Below, one piece after another: positions 1 to 10,903 of a stretch of 64,000 bases of DNA. Under the pieces are notes generated by a model. That model saw nothing but the letters and a program-made list of their open reading frames with translations. It was not told where the DNA came from and searched no databases. Position numbers and translations under genes: made by a program. Position 1 is the stretch's first letter. Each line of letters opens with the position of its first letter. The DNA lies in assembly GCF_023091745.1 (NCBI RefSeq), contig NC_068913.1, positions 15,952,001 to 16,016,000 on the forward strand, written 5' to 3'. The DNA is from Budorcas taxicolor (Eukaryota > Chordata > Mammalia > Artiodactyla > Bovidae).

Positions 1-730
1 AGGTGCATGTGTTCTTTCAGACCTCATTTTTCTCTGGATGTATGCCCAGGAGTGGCATTAGTGGATCATATGGTAGGTTTATTTTTAGTTTTTTAAGGAC
101 TCTCCATAGTATTCTCCATAGCGGTTGTACCAATTTATCTTCTCACCAACAGTGTAGGAGGGTTCTCTTTTCTCCACACTCTCTCCAGCATTTTGTTTGT
201 AGATTTTTTGATGATGGTCATTCTGACTGGTATGAGGTAATATCTCATTGTAGTTTTGATTTACATTTCTCTAATAACTAGCAATGTTAAGCATCTTTTC
301 ATGTGCCTCTTGGCTATCTGTATGTCTTCTCTGGATAAATGTCTATTTAGGTCTTCTGACCATTTTTTGATTGAGTTGTTTGATTTTTGATATGGAGCCT
401 CATGAACTGTTTGTAAATTTTGGAGACTAATCCCTTATTGGTCGCATCATTTGCAAATATTTCTCGTATTCTGTGGGTTGTCTTTTTGTTTTGTCTATGG
501 TTTCCTTGGCTCTTCAAGAGCTTTTGAGTTTAATTAGGTCCCATTTGTTTATTTTTATTTCCCTTACTCTAGGAGACTGCTTGCAAAAAGGTCTTGCTGT
601 GATTTATGTCGAACAGTGTCCAGCCTTACATAGGTCTTTAATCCATTTTGACTTTATTTTTGAGCTTGGTATTAGAGAATGTTGTAATTTCATTCTTTTA
701 CATGTAGTTGTCTCATTTTCCCAGCACCAT

Positions 731-846
731 TTGTTTTTTAGGCTGCACCGCAGCACGTGGGATCTAAGTTCCCTGACCAGAGACTAAATCCATACCCCCT
801 GCACTGGAAAAAGAGAGTCTTAACTGCTGGACTTCCAAGGAAATCC
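731..846 (-). mobile_element. CHR-type tRNA-Glu SINE, antisense
   Basis: The plus strand reads GTGGGATCTAAGTTCCCTGA, then an anticodon/B-box region and CTGGACTTCCAAGGAAA, the reverse complement of the cetartiodactyl tRNA-Glu SINE head. A T-rich run at 730-739 is the antisense A tail. It sits in the L1 and is flanked by the target sequence CCCAGCACCA at 720-729 and again at 846-855. Confidence 0.8.
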
Positions 847-858
847 CCAGCACCACTT

Positions 859-1024
859 TTTTTTTTAACATTTTATTTCATATTGAAGTATAGCCAGTTA
901 ACAATGCTGTGATAATTTCAGGTACACGGCAAAAGGACTCAGCCATACATATACATGTATCTATTTTCCCCCTAAAATTCCCCTTCCATCCAGGCTGCCA
1001 CATAATATTGAGTAGAGTTCCCTG
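859..1024 (-). mobile_element. L1 3'-end insertion (5'-truncated), antisense
   Basis: A T run (856-866) followed by a cetartiodactyl L1 3'-UTR-like sequence (TATTGAAGTATAGCCAGTTA ... TAATATTGAGTAGAGTTCCC). It lies between CCCAGCACCACTT (846-858) and CCCAGGACCACTT (1025-1037), which I read as its target-site duplication. The host L1 resumes at 1036. Confidence 0.65.
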
Positions 1025-1039
1025 CCCAGGACCACTTGT

Positions 1040-1980
1040 TGAAGAGACTCTCTTTTCTCCATTGTACATACTTGCCTCCTTTGTCATAGATTAGATGTGG
1101 ATGGTTTTATCTCTGGGCTTTCTATTCTGTTCCATTGATCTATATTTCTCTTTTTATTATGGCATCATACAGTTTTGATGACTGTAGCTTTGTGGTATAG
1201 TCTGAAGTCAGGGAATCTGATTCCTCCAACTTCATTTTTCTTTCTCCAGATTGCTTTGACTATTTGGGGTCTTTTGTGTCTCCATACAAATTTTAAGATT
1301 TTTTTTCTTCCAGTTCTATGAAAAATGTCAGTTGGTAATTTGATAGGAATTGCATTGAACCTGTAGATTGCCTTGGGCTGTATAGTCATTTGACAATATT
1401 CATTCTTCCAATCTAAGAACATGGTATATCTTTCCATGTCTTTGTGTCATCTTTGATTTCTTTCATCAGCATCTTATAGTTTTCAGAATACAGGTCTTTT
1501 GTCTCCTTAGGTAGGTTTATTCCTAGATAATTTATTCTTTTTGATGTGATGATAAATGAGATTGTTTATTTAGTTTCTCTTTCTTATCTTTTGTCGTTAA
1601 TGTATAGTAGTGCAACAGATTTCTGTGTATTAATTTTGTATCCTGCAACTTAACCAAATGCATGGATGAGCTCTACTAGTTTCCTTATAGCCTCATTAGG
1701 ATTGTCTATGTATAATATTGCGTCATCTGCAAACATTGACAGTCTTACTTCTTTTCCAATTTGGACTTCATTTCTTTCTTTTTCTTCTCTGATTGCATGG
1801 CTATGACTTTCAAAACTATGTTGAATAAAAATGGCAAGAGTGGATCTTGGAGGAAATGTTTCTCCAATACCCTGAGTATAATGTTAGCTGTAGACTTGTC
1901 ATATATAGCTTTTATTATATTGAGGTATATTTCCTCTATGCCCACTTTCTGGAGATTTTTTTTTTTATCATAAATGGGTG
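1040..1980 (-). pseudogene. L1 ORF2 remnant (reverse transcriptase to C-terminal region)
   Basis: Broken L1 ORF2, which in intact form encodes endonuclease plus reverse transcriptase. Two open stretches remain on the minus strand: 1945-1745 contains LNIIKAIYDKSTANIILRVL and LLPFLFNIVLKVIA (thumb/palm region), and 1437-1165 contains the downstream ILKFVWRHKRPQIVKAI segment. Frameshifts and stops separate them, so no functional enzyme can be made. It is part of the L1 at 1-2010. Confidence 0.75.
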
Positions 1981-2063
1981 TTGAACTTTGCCAAAAGCTT
2001 TTTAAGTTGTCTTTTTTATTGTTATGAGTTCTTTCTATATTCTGAGAAAAGTCACTTATTAGA

Positions 2064-2111
2064 TATAGTGATCTATATCACTATAGCAATGTTAATGCTA
2101 TAGTGATCTAT
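2064..2111. repeat. Short palindromic triplication in the L1
   Basis: TATAGTGAT (2064-2072), a 4-base loop, then its exact inverse ATCACTATA (2077-2085), followed by a third direct copy near 2099. It is extra sequence relative to a normal L1 at this point and could form a hairpin. Confidence 0.8.
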
Positions 2112-2258
2112 TCACTTATGATCTGCAGTTTCTCCTATTCTGTGGATTGTCTTTTCATTTTCTTGATGATTCCACTGAAGCCAAAAGTTTTAAATCTTCC
2201 TTATTTGTAAATTTTAATATAAAAGCTGTATATGTTTAAGTACACAAAGTGATGATTT

Positions 2259-2280
2259 TATATATATATATACACACACA
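2259..2280. repeat. (TA)n(CA)n microsatellite
   Basis: About six TA units followed by five CA units inside the old L1 fragment. Confidence 0.85.
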
Positions 2281-2570
2281 TTGTGACATGATTATGACAG
2301 GTAAGTTTATTAGCATATCATCTCATATAGTTACCATTAAAAAGGTTTTGATCATAATGAAGTCCAATTTATCTTTTTCTTTCCTTTTGTCTCTTGTGCT
2401 TTTGAGCCTCATCTAGAAACCATTGCTTAATCCAAGGTCATGAAAATTTAGGTCTATGATCCATTTTGAGTTAATTTTTATATCTGGTATAAAATAAGGG
2501 TCTAACTTCATTCTCTTTTAAAAACATGCATATGCAGTTATCCCAGCACCATTTCTTGATTCTAGGAGCG

Positions 2571-5311
2571 CTTTAAAATTTAGGTAAAAATACTTCAGAG
2601 GCTATGTTTATTCCAATATATTTATTAATATTATAATACAATCTTTCCTCTCTGGGTGCTTTCCTGCCAATCTATCAAAGCTTTGTAAACACTGTACTTA
2701 GAACAAAACAAATGTCTTCTGAATTAAAACCTCAAGTCAATAATGACTGACCACAAGATAGGTTTGTTCAACTATATACCCTCACCTATTGTTGTATATT
2801 AAAGTACTAAGGATAGTGTAATTATCCTATATTGATTTTCCCATTCACACATATAGGATGAGGACCAAAGCAATGCTTATCCTAGATGCTGGTTCTTTGT
2901 GATTTTATAACACTATTTTCCTCATTTGTGCTTATCACACCCATTCAACTGATGATATAAATACAAATTTGAAATGTGGTGAGTTATTCTTATATGCTAT
3001 TAAAGTAACTGGATCTACAAAACAGACCAAAATAAACTAGAAAGTAATTGGGGACAAAAGGTGGGTCCTATTGTGGACTAGCAGAAATGAATGTACATAG
3101 ATACTTCCTTCAGGTAAATGGAATGTAAAACACATTATCCAAATGTTATAAAGAGAGTTGCAGTGGGATTGAAACTATAGAATTCAAAAGATGTGGGTTC
3201 ATAAGGCAGCTGGAAAAATGAAAATTGTAAAGTAAGAATTTTTTGATATATCCTTAAACCAAGAACTCCTGGACCATTGATGATATTGTTTAGGCTCCTG
3301 GGCAGATATAACTCTGTCATGTCACAATTGTGAGAGGAGGTTTCAGCTAGCTGTCTCAGCTTCAAAACATTCTCTTTGCTTTGTTCCCTGATTCCATAGT
3401 CATTAAACCCAAGGTTGTCCTTAGTTCATGGGTTCCATATCTAGAGGAAAAAAATAAACTTTCTTAGTGTAAATATTTTGCATTATCTGGTGACTTTATG
3501 GAACATAAGCCTCTGTTAAATGGCATTCTAAATCTACGGACTAAGTGAAGAAGAAGATCCTAGACCAACTTTGAGTCCACATAACATTGCTGAGCAGACA
3601 TATGATAATGAAATTGGAAACCAAGCCATGCAGTCTTGTGCATTTGTTTCAGAATCACATTTATATTTAATAAAATTCTGGTTAGTTGCTCTTATGAGTC
3701 AAATGATAAAAATAAAATTTGAAGTCAAATTCTTCTTTATTCTGTATATTGATTGAATAACTCCTTAGCATTCAGAAAATTCTGGGAAGGGATGTGAGTA
3801 TCCCAGTATGTTCATAGAACTTGATTCCTGTGTTGTGAAAATGCCCACTGAGTTTGGTAATATACATATGAGATTTCCTGAAAAATAACTATTACCCACA
3901 AATAGGAACTCAGTCAACACTTTTCCTTATTTCTTCTGAACCTGATTCTTATAAATCAGAACTGAAAGCCAAATAGTGTAATCATAGCCAAAGGGACTTT
4001 GACTGGAAGAATTTGATATAATTTATTAGTTTTTACAAATTTCTCCATGCTTATTACATTCTTTTCTGGTGGCATCATTCCTGTAGTACTTAGTCTAAAC
4101 TTTTAAAGCAGAAATGGTGTCCATTGTCTATACAGTTCACAAAAAAGTATAAAAGAGTACATGATTCACTCACAGACTCGAAGTCTTGGAGATGAGAAGA
4201 GAGAGGAGTCTCTAGGGAAAGATGGGTAAGAACAGTACTAAAGAAATGCAGGCTATAGAATTCAGTATTATAACTTTCAAGTCATGTAACACTAAAACTT
4301 AAGCCACCAAACTGGGTGAATTTATTTTCCATTAAATTCTTGTCAGTAGCTACCATGAGCCACGAGTCTTTATCAGCGTGAGTTCCACAGGCCTACATGA
4401 GGGACAAAAAGTGCACTTGCAAATTACCGTGGGCCAGAGACTGGAGGTAATTTGTTGGTTGGTCCCACCAGGTGATATTCTCTTGAATCAGGCAGTGGTA
4501 GCAGAAACCCTAAGAACAACAGACAGCATAGAATTGATGACCATACCCTACCCCAGAAACTAGGCTGCCTCGTTTCTGGCATAGATCCAATCAGGTCTCC
4601 TTTCAGAACCTGCAGTTGCCCTTACTGTCTTGTGACTTCTGATTACACATGGGGTTGTTTCCACACTCATACCTGTGACTGAATTGAACAGCTGATTGCT
4701 TCACTCTACCTCATATTACCTGATGAGATCAAGCAATGGTGTATCAACTTCAAGGGCACAGGGCTGGTGAGCAGAGGCGAAGCAAGCACAAATACGAAAG
4801 CCAGCGCCTAGGGTCTTATGAAAAGCACGCATTTTTAGGATATTAGAAAAGTAAGTTGTAGTTAGCTTAATTCTGAATTCTAGAGCTGATTCTAAGCAAA
4901 GCAAAATTCCCCATTTCCTGGGCAGAGTAAGCGTGTACATGTGGTGGCCTTGATATCTTCTCCCTAGGCAATCACTTCTCTTACCTTAGAACAGCACAGC
5001 CAGGTGGCCAAGGACTTTTCCCTCGCATCAAGGGGCTGATTCACGAAACAGTGCCTTGCTGGGTTACACTGTGTCCTGGATTTTAAAAACTGAGCAGGAG
5101 CCAGGGTGTGGATTGCCCATGCAATCCTTGTGTCAGCATGTCCTGGTATTTAAGCAGTGTAAGTGCATGCTCATTTGTGTGAAGAAAATCCAACAGAGGA
5201 GTAAAATCATTATAGGCTTCTTTGCTGACAGCAAAGTAAAATCCTCTGGTCAGCTGTAGAAATGGATGAAAACGGTTTATTTTTTAAAGCTCTGATATTA
5301 GAATGCACTAA
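2571..5311. other. Unique AT-rich sequence, no gene seen
   Basis: No repeat family I recognise and no reading frame above about 76 codons. The small open frames at 3135-3365 and 4716-4940 have no recognisable motif or codon pattern. Nothing suggests an exon or RNA gene. Confidence 0.6.
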
Positions 5312-5555
5312 AGTAATAATTTTTTTAAATTGGAGGATAATTGCTTTAGAGTGTTGTGTTGGTTTCTGCCATACAACTATGTGAATCAGCCATAAGTATA
5401 CATGTGTCCCCTCCTTCCTGAGCCTCCCTCCCACCTCTCGCCCATCCCACCACTCTAGACTGTGGCAGAGCACTGGGTTGAGATCCCTGCATCATACAGC
5501 AACTTCCCATTAGCTATTTATTTTATATATGGTAATGTGTATGTTTCAGTGCTTA
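5312..5555 (-). mobile_element. Ruminant L1 3'-UTR fragment, antisense
   Basis: Starts with a T-rich run (antisense A tail), then AAATTGGAGGATAATTGCTT and GTTGGTTTCTGCCATACAAC. This is the reverse complement, with divergence, of the L1 3' ends at 48500-48560 and 53461-53520, so it belongs to the same ruminant L1 family. Only the last ~240 bp are present. Confidence 0.75.
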
Positions 5556-5929
5556 AATAATTCTTTTCATGCACTATCTGTGTATTTCATCTCATTAAAT
5601 TTTATAAGCCTCCCGCATGGCAGAATTTTATCTGTTTTACAAATGGAAAAAATGATTTTTTAGAATCATAATTAATTAGCAATAAAGTTAAAGAAAAATG
5701 GCCCTGAATTTCTTAACGTCTGTTCGTGATAGAAGGATGGGAATAGTCTAATTTATTACACTTCCATGATAAACTTATTTCCTATGAATTAAAAAAGATG
5801 ATATTCTTTCTGTGTTCTTAGAATTTTTTAAAAAACATGAAGACAAGAGAAGGAGAATACATATTTTAAGGAATTTGTTCAAAGCAAGAACCTACGTACA
5901 TGCTCTTTTGTATTAGTTTTCAGTAAACC
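5556..5929. other. Unique AT-rich sequence
   Basis: No recognised repeat, reading frame or RNA structure. Confidence 0.55.
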
Positions 5930-6304
5930 TTTTTTAGAACAATTTTAAATTTATAGAAAAATTATGAGGATACTAAGGAGAGTCTCATATACCCCATACC
6001 TAGTTTCCCCTATCATTAACATCTTACCTTAGTATGGTATAGTTGTCATAATTAATGAACCCTTATCGATACATTATTGATATTTTAATACGTTTATTGC
6101 TAATTCAAGTCCATATTTTATTGAAATGTCCTTAGTTCTTACCTACTATTCTTCTTCTGTTCCAGGATCCTGTATTTAGTCATCATGTCTCCTTAGACTC
6201 CTCTTTGGCAGGGACAACTATTTAGACTTTCTAAGTGTTTGATGACCTTGATAATTTTGAGGAGCGCTTAGTTTTTTGGTTTTGGCTATATCTATATTTA
6301 TGTT

Positions 6305-6564
6305 CGGAGAAGGCAATGGCACCCCACTCCAGCACTCTTGCCTGGAAAATCCCATGGACGGAGGAGCCTGGTAGGCTGCAGTCCATGGGGTCGCAAAGAG
6401 TTGGACACAACTGAGCGACTTCACTTTCACTTTTCACTTTCCTGCATCGGAGAAGGAAATGGCAACCCACTCCAGTGTTCTTGCCTGGAGAATCCCAGGG
6501 ACGGGGGAGCCTAGTGGGCTGCCATCCACGGGGTTGCACAGAGTCGGACACGACTGAAGCGACT

Positions 6565-6601
<37 letters not shown>
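6305..6601 (+). mobile_element. Bov-A2 SINE (dimeric)
   Basis: Two Bov-A monomers in tandem, each starting GGAGAAGG(A/C)AATGGCA and each with GGAGCCT(A/G)GT(A/G)GGCTGC, joined by a TTTCACTTTTCACTTTCCTG linker and ending in a CAG tract. The target-site duplication ATATTTATGTT is exact at 6294-6304 and 6602-6612. Bov-A2 is a bovid SINE mobilised by BovB proteins. Minus-strand open frames across it are incidental. Confidence 0.95.
6568..6601 (+). repeat. (CAG)11 microsatellite, SINE tail
   Basis: Eleven uninterrupted CAG units forming the 3' tail of the Bov-A2. Such tails are often polymorphic in cattle. Confidence 0.95.
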
Positions 6602-6604
<3 letters not shown>

Positions 6605-7189
6605 TTTATGTTAATATTTTAACAATGTCTCTCTTTTGAGATTTTTTTTTAATGTTTTTCTCATAATTAGACTAGGATTAGCACCATTGAGAGCAAGACC
6701 ACAGTGATAAGGTGCCATTTTCATCCCATGACATCAAACGTGCTATCAACATAACATCACCATTAACGTTGACCTTGATCACCCTGGCTGAGGTAGTGTT
6801 TGTCAGGTTACATGCTCTTTTGAAATATTATTTGATTATACAGAGTGATCTCTTCATTAAAAATTATTGGCTTCAATTTTAAACAGAATTTATCTGAGTA
6901 GCAATAGAATTAGAACTAGCTGTACAGATTACAATACATAAGAGATGGCATTGCATATTTAAGACAGTGACAGAGGGAGGATTTACACAACAAAAAAACC
7001 GGTTTAGTGAATCTTACCGTTCATCACGTGCACTATACCTAGGAATGGGTCAACACTCTCGGTTCTTCACTGGTCTACTTTACTTTGGAAAACAAGTTGC
7101 AATCATTCTTTGTTTTTTTTTCCCCACAACACTCCTAATAAGAAAGCAAACTAGGGCTTCCTTCATTCACTTCCAACAAATAAATAAAG

Positions 7190-7300
7190 GAAGAGCTTTG
7201 GAGTCAGAGAGACTTGTGTTTGATTTTGAATTTGGCCACTTTCTACTCTTTGGGAAAACTTTTTGGAGCACCTGGGCTATGAAAGTGTCAGTGACTATAT
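7190..7300 (+). mobile_element. MIR SINE fragment
   Basis: AGCTTTGGAGTCAGAGAGAC followed by TTGATTTTGAATTTGGCCAC and TCTTTGGGAAAACTTTTTGG fits the MIR core (ggagtcagac...gccac...gggcaa). The 167-codon open frame at 6967-7470 runs through it, which argues against that frame being a gene. Confidence 0.6.
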
Positions 7301-7534
7301 GTATAAGAAAACAAAATGAGCAATGCAAAGTAGGTTGTGCAAGGAGACATGGATTGCTACAAGGTGAAAAATATGAATTACATGGCTCTTGTACACCTGT
7401 AAAAATGTTTGTTCTTAATGTCCATATACTTTATGGCACAACAGAAAATACAAAGCAGATATTTTGCTGAGGCCTTGTGTGCGGTGGAGAGACTCAAGCC
7501 CACTAAGTAATCATCTTATCATCCCACAGTTAGG

Positions 7535-7715
7535 TGAATGACACTTTAGGAGCTCAGGATTTGGAGTCAAAAGACCTGAGTCTATACCTTGAATCTGTCA
7601 CTTCCAACTGTGTGGCATCAGGCACATTTCTTCACATCCCTTAGCCTTGTACTCTATACAATGAGTGTAATGTGGGGATTAAACAAAAGCATCCAGCACA
7701 TCAATGAATATTAAT
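7535..7715 (+). mobile_element. MIR SINE
   Basis: GCTCAGGATTTGGAGTCAAA, CACTTCCAACTGTGTGGCAT, CCCTTAGCCTTGTACTCTAT and AATGTGGGGATTAAACAAAA occur in MIR order (core, conserved central box, 3' splice-like end). Confidence 0.75.
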
Positions 7716-8691
7716 TACATATGAATTTTAATCAGCTTTGGAGACGCTAAGTCAACTTGCCTCTGGAATAACTAGCAGAAAGCTACAGAGCGTTCTTAGC
7801 TGTACTTTCAGTGAAGGGACTGGGCTCATACTCTCCTAGAAGGCCATCATTTTGACATTTTGTTAAAGGCTCATTCTTAATTTGACTCAGTTATTTTAGG
7901 CAAGAATGTTTTCAAAAGACCTAAGTGATGTTATTAACAAATGGGTTACATCTTCTCTTCACAGAGTTAAGCCTCTAATTATACCTTGAGCTGATTTATT
8001 AGTACTACAGGCTTAAACATTTCCTAACTATTAAAGCTGACTACAGACTTGGGATAACTGTCCACATGCAAGGGATCTGAATGGTAAAAACTCTGCAGAG
8101 GAAGAGATGATACCTGCTGAATGAGTCACAAGGAAAGGCTCAGAGAAAGGTATTAATTAGGGTAATAGGAAATTATAACAAGTAAAATATGGGTTAAGTA
8201 TCAGTGAATTTCCCTTAAGGACATACTTCCTATGATAGGAGGGAAGAGTCTTTTAAAAGAGATGATTAAAACCTCTAAGCTTAAGACCTTTAAAACGAGA
8301 CTGAACAGAGTCCTTATGAACATACCAGAGAAAAGAATCCTGCCCTGGTTGGGGGAGTTGAGAAGCGGTGGGTGATCTAATATCCCTTTGCACTGCTAAG
8401 GACTTTGAGTTGCCGATCTACCCAGGAACTGAACACACTGCAAACCATCAAGTACACAGTTGCTTTTCTTGAGCTATGTAGTTGTCATTCCTGTGGGCAC
8501 TATTTTCTTTCGGGGCAACCTTCCAGTATCGCTGATATTAACATAAACATTCTGTAAGTCTGTCTTTGTTTTTAGTTGTTATGAAGAAAAAATATGAAGA
8601 ACATATTTTCATTGTTCTTCCAGCAAAGAAAACTTTATTTCTCAAGATATACAGATTAAATATCAACTTCAGTCTCCTCAAAAGGAAGATC
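7716..8691. other. Unique sequence
   Basis: No recognised repeat and no meaningful reading frame. Confidence 0.55.
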
Positions 8692-8712
8692 TTTTTTTTT
8701 TTTTTTTTTTTT
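8692..8712. repeat. Poly-T tract (21 nt)
   Basis: Uninterrupted T run immediately before an LTR-like segment. Confidence 0.9.
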
Positions 8713-9180
8713 AGAGAGTGTTTAAAACAACAGAAGTTTATATTCTTGGTTTAGGGGTCCAGAAGTCTAAAATCCAGGTGTTGGCAAGGCTGATTTTCTT
8801 TGCGGGCTTCCGAGGGAGAATCTTCTCTGGTGGCTCAGATGGTAAAGTATCTGTCTACAATGTGGGGGACCCGGGTTTGAGCCCTGGGTTGGGAAGATTC
8901 CCTGGAGAAGGAAATGGCAATCCACTCCAGTACTATTGCCTGGAAAATCCCATGGACAGAGGAGCCTGGTAGGCTACAGTCTATGGGGTCACAAAGAGTC
9001 AGACATGGCTGAGCGACTGCACTGAGGGAGAGCCTGCCTCATGCCTCTCTCTAGCGTCTTGCAGTGGCCAGAAATGCTTGTGTTCCTTGGCTTGCAGCTG
9101 CGTTACTGCAGTCTCTGCATCCTTTATCATCACTCTGTGTTCAGGAAGATAATTCTTTTAATGCTAACCTGACTTTAACT
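8713..9180 (-). mobile_element. MLT1-like LTR fragment, antisense, split by a Bov-tA
   Basis: Flanking segments 8713-8820 (AACAACAGAAGTTTATATTC, AGAAGTCTAAAATCCAGGTG, TTGGCAAGGCTG) and 9024-9180 (GCCTCTCTCTAGCGTCTTGC, GTTCCTTGGCTTGCAGCTGC, CAGTCTCTGCATC) match an old MaLR-type LTR in order. Exact subfamily not resolved. Confidence 0.5.
8821..9023 (+). mobile_element. Bov-tA SINE
   Basis: tRNA-like head (CTGGTGGCTCAGATGGTAAA, GGACCCGGGTTTGAGCCCTG: A and B boxes) joined to a Bov-A body (CAATCCACTCCAGTACTATT, GAGGAGCCTGGTAGGCTACA, GGGTCACAAAGAGTCAGACA). Flanks carry GAGGGAGA near 8812 and 9023, a likely target-site duplication. Confidence 0.9.
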
Positions 9181-9305
9181 TTCTCAGACTCAATTCTTTC
9201 ATTTTTTAATGAAGTATCAGAAGTTTGGCAACATCAAATAAGTAGGGATGACCTGCATCTCTCAGGAACCCCACCAGCGGATGTGTATTTAGGAACAAGG
9301 AGTTG

Positions 9306-9362
9306 TTATGGGGTCACACAGAGTCGGACACAACTGAAGCAACTTAGCAGCAGCAGCAACAA
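9306..9362 (+). mobile_element. BovB/Bov-A 3'-end fragment
   Basis: TATGGGGTCACACAGAGTCG followed by GACACAACTGAAGCAACTTA and a short (AGC)n tail: only the last ~57 bp of a BovB or Bov-A element. Confidence 0.8.
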
Positions 9363-9654
9363 CTATCACTATACTAAGCTCAATTAGGAGAGAATGCATA
9401 GAGACCCAAAGTCTTATTTTTAGCAGCTTTGTGTCCTGCCTGTAGTAACCACAGCTGGGTTGATCTGTGTCTTAAGCAACACTGAGCCTTAGCACTCCTC
9501 CTAGGCCCATTCCAGCTTGAATTTAGCCCCCACATCTATCACATCACATGAACAGGCTAGATGGCCACCATGGTGGAGTGATTTCAGGGTCCTGGGAAGG
9601 TCCTCCTTACATGCCTGGTTGGTGATATGTACAAGCGTTTTTGTTTAATTAGCA
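9363..9654. other. Unique sequence
   Basis: No recognised repeat or reading frame. Confidence 0.5.
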
Positions 9655-10071
9655 TCAAGGTGCGGCATCCTTTCCCGACCACCCTTCATCATCCACCTCT
9701 TCATCCAGCACCTGTCCTACCCTTCTGTTCTCTCTCTCTCCTCTTTTTCCTCCCAGGTTCCCCAAACTAGTGACACTAATATTTGCTTTGTACCCTTATT
9801 TCACTTAATAGCCAAAACCTGTTAAATTCACTTCCAAATATCTCTGAAAATCATCTACTTTTCTCCACCACCTTAGTCTGATCCACATTCAGCTCTCTCT
9901 TGGATTATTACAACAGCCTCCTGAACTGGTCTCCTTGCATCTCTTTGTGTCTCCCTTTAATCTATGGTCCACAGAGTAGCCAAGGTGATCTTTTAAAAAA
10001 TTAATCTGTTTTAAGAGATTTAAAACAGGAGAGAATATGGAGAAAAGGGAACACTTGTGCACTACTGGTGG

Positions 10072-10485
10072 TGTTGCAGGAAGGGGGACCCCTTCCAGGG
10101 CCCGAAACTGGGCTCTTGTTTAACAGTCATAAATGAATTGTCTGAGGAGACATGTGCTGACAAAGCAAGAGATTTTATTAGGAAAGGGCCTCGGGTTTTA
10201 TGGTGATGGGATTAGTTTCCGGGTGGTCTTTGGCCAATCATTCTAATTCAGAGTCTTTCCTGGTGGCACACGCATCGCTCAGCCAAGATGGATGCTAGCG
10301 AGAGGGATTCTGGGAAGTGGACAGACACACGGTGTGTCCTTTCGACCTTTCCCGAACTCTTCCAGTTGGTGGTGGCTTATTAGTTCTGTATTCCTTATCA
10401 GGATCTCCTGTCATAAAACAACTCATGCAAATGGTTACTATGGTGCCTGGCCAGGGTGGGCGGTTTCAGTGTGCTTCCCCTAACA
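10072..10485 (-). mobile_element. Solo LTR of an endogenous retrovirus (old copy), 414 bp
   Basis: Starts TGTTGCAGGAAG and ends CTTCCCCTAACA, near-perfect inverted ends with the TG...CA termini of an LTR. It is bounded by the 4-bp duplication GTGG (10068-10071 and 10486-10489) and interrupts an L1 collinear on both sides. On the minus strand a TATA-like CATAAAAC (10202-10195) precedes the AATAAA polyadenylation signal (10179-10174), giving U3-R-U5 order. No internal viral genes are present, so this is a recombined relic. It resembles bovine ERV LTRs, but I cannot name the family. Confidence 0.85.
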
Positions 10486-10831
10486 GTGGGAGTATATATT
10501 GGTACAGCCACTATGGAAAACAGTATGGAATTTCCTCAAAAAATTAAAAATAGAACTACCATATGATTCAGCATTCTGCTTCTAGGAACTTATCTGAAGA
10601 AAATGAAAACAGTAACTCAAAAAGATATCTGCTCCTCCACGTTCATTGCAGCATTATTTATAATAGATAAGACATGGAAACAACTTAAGTGTCCATTGAT
10701 GGATAAATCAATAAGGAAATATAATATTATTCAGCCATAAAAAAGGAAGTCCTACCATTTACAAACCTTGAGTAAACCCTGAGGGCATCATGCTAAGTGA
10801 AATAAGACAAAGACAAATTTCATCTGACCTT

Positions 10832-10903
10832 TTTTTTTGTGAAATTTATTTAATTTTAATTGAAGGATAATTGTTTTCACTATTGTGTTGATTTCTACCA
10901 AAC
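10832..10903 (-). mobile_element. 72-bp L1 3'-UTR fragment inside the L1
   Basis: T run followed by TTTAATTGAAGGATAATTGT and TTGTGTTGATTTCTACCAAA, an antisense ruminant L1 3' end. The host L1 reads CATCTGACC before it and TTTCTTATATGTAGAATCTG after it. Confidence 0.6.

Larger units (their letters stand above)
1..2010 (-). mobile_element. Ruminant L1 LINE, 3' part, antisense, split by two insertions
   Basis: Read on the minus strand this is an L1 from the reverse-transcriptase half of ORF2 to the 3' region; the window edge cuts its 3' end. The blocks 1-720 and about 1036-2010 are collinear with L1. Between them lie a SINE and a short L1 3' end. ORF2 peptides on the minus strand include QMTIQPKAIYRFNAIPIKLP (near 1390-1330) and LYHKATVIKTV (near 1200-1165). 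The element appears 5'-truncated near 2010, where a different, older L1 begins. Established: L1 copies are usually 5'-truncated by incomplete reverse transcription. Confidence 0.85.
2011..2570 (-). mobile_element. Older L1 fragment, 3' region, antisense
   Basis: Matches the general antisense L1 3' half: GTTCTTTCTATATTCTGAG, then TCTGTGGATTGTCTTTTCA, TTGATCATAATGAAGTCCAA, GATCCATTTTGAGTTAATTT and CAGTTATCCCAGCACCATTT in the expected order. Positions 2210-2335 resemble an L1 3'-UTR segment (AAGTACACAAAGTGATGATT) inside the main run. It is more diverged than the L1 to its left, so probably older. Confidence 0.7.
5930..6861. mobile_element. Old L1M-type 3' region, split by a Bov-A2 SINE
   Basis: Segments 5930-6304 and 6602-6861 together match a common ancient mammalian L1 3' region, with landmarks in order: TCATATACCCCATACCTAGT, TCATCATGTCTCCTTAGACT, TTGATGACCTTGATAATTTT, then after the SINE TTTTTCTCATAATTAGACTA and ACCTTGATCACCCTGGCTGA. 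Orientation not resolved. Family recall, not a search result. Confidence 0.6.

Noticed and set aside
6568..6601. CAG repeat as a polyglutamine coding tract
   Set aside because: It is the tail of a Bov-A2 SINE and not in a gene.
6967..7470. 167-codon plus-strand open frame, the longest in the window
   Set aside because: It runs through a MIR SINE (7190-7300), has no recognisable domain and uses AT-rich codons like its surroundings; most likely chance.
8821..9023. tRNA gene from A- and B-box-like sequences
   Set aside because: These boxes belong to the tRNA-derived heads of Bov-tA and CHR SINEs; no cloverleaf with its own acceptor stem is seen.
10072..10485. Functional provirus
   Set aside because: Only one LTR is present, with no internal region on either side.
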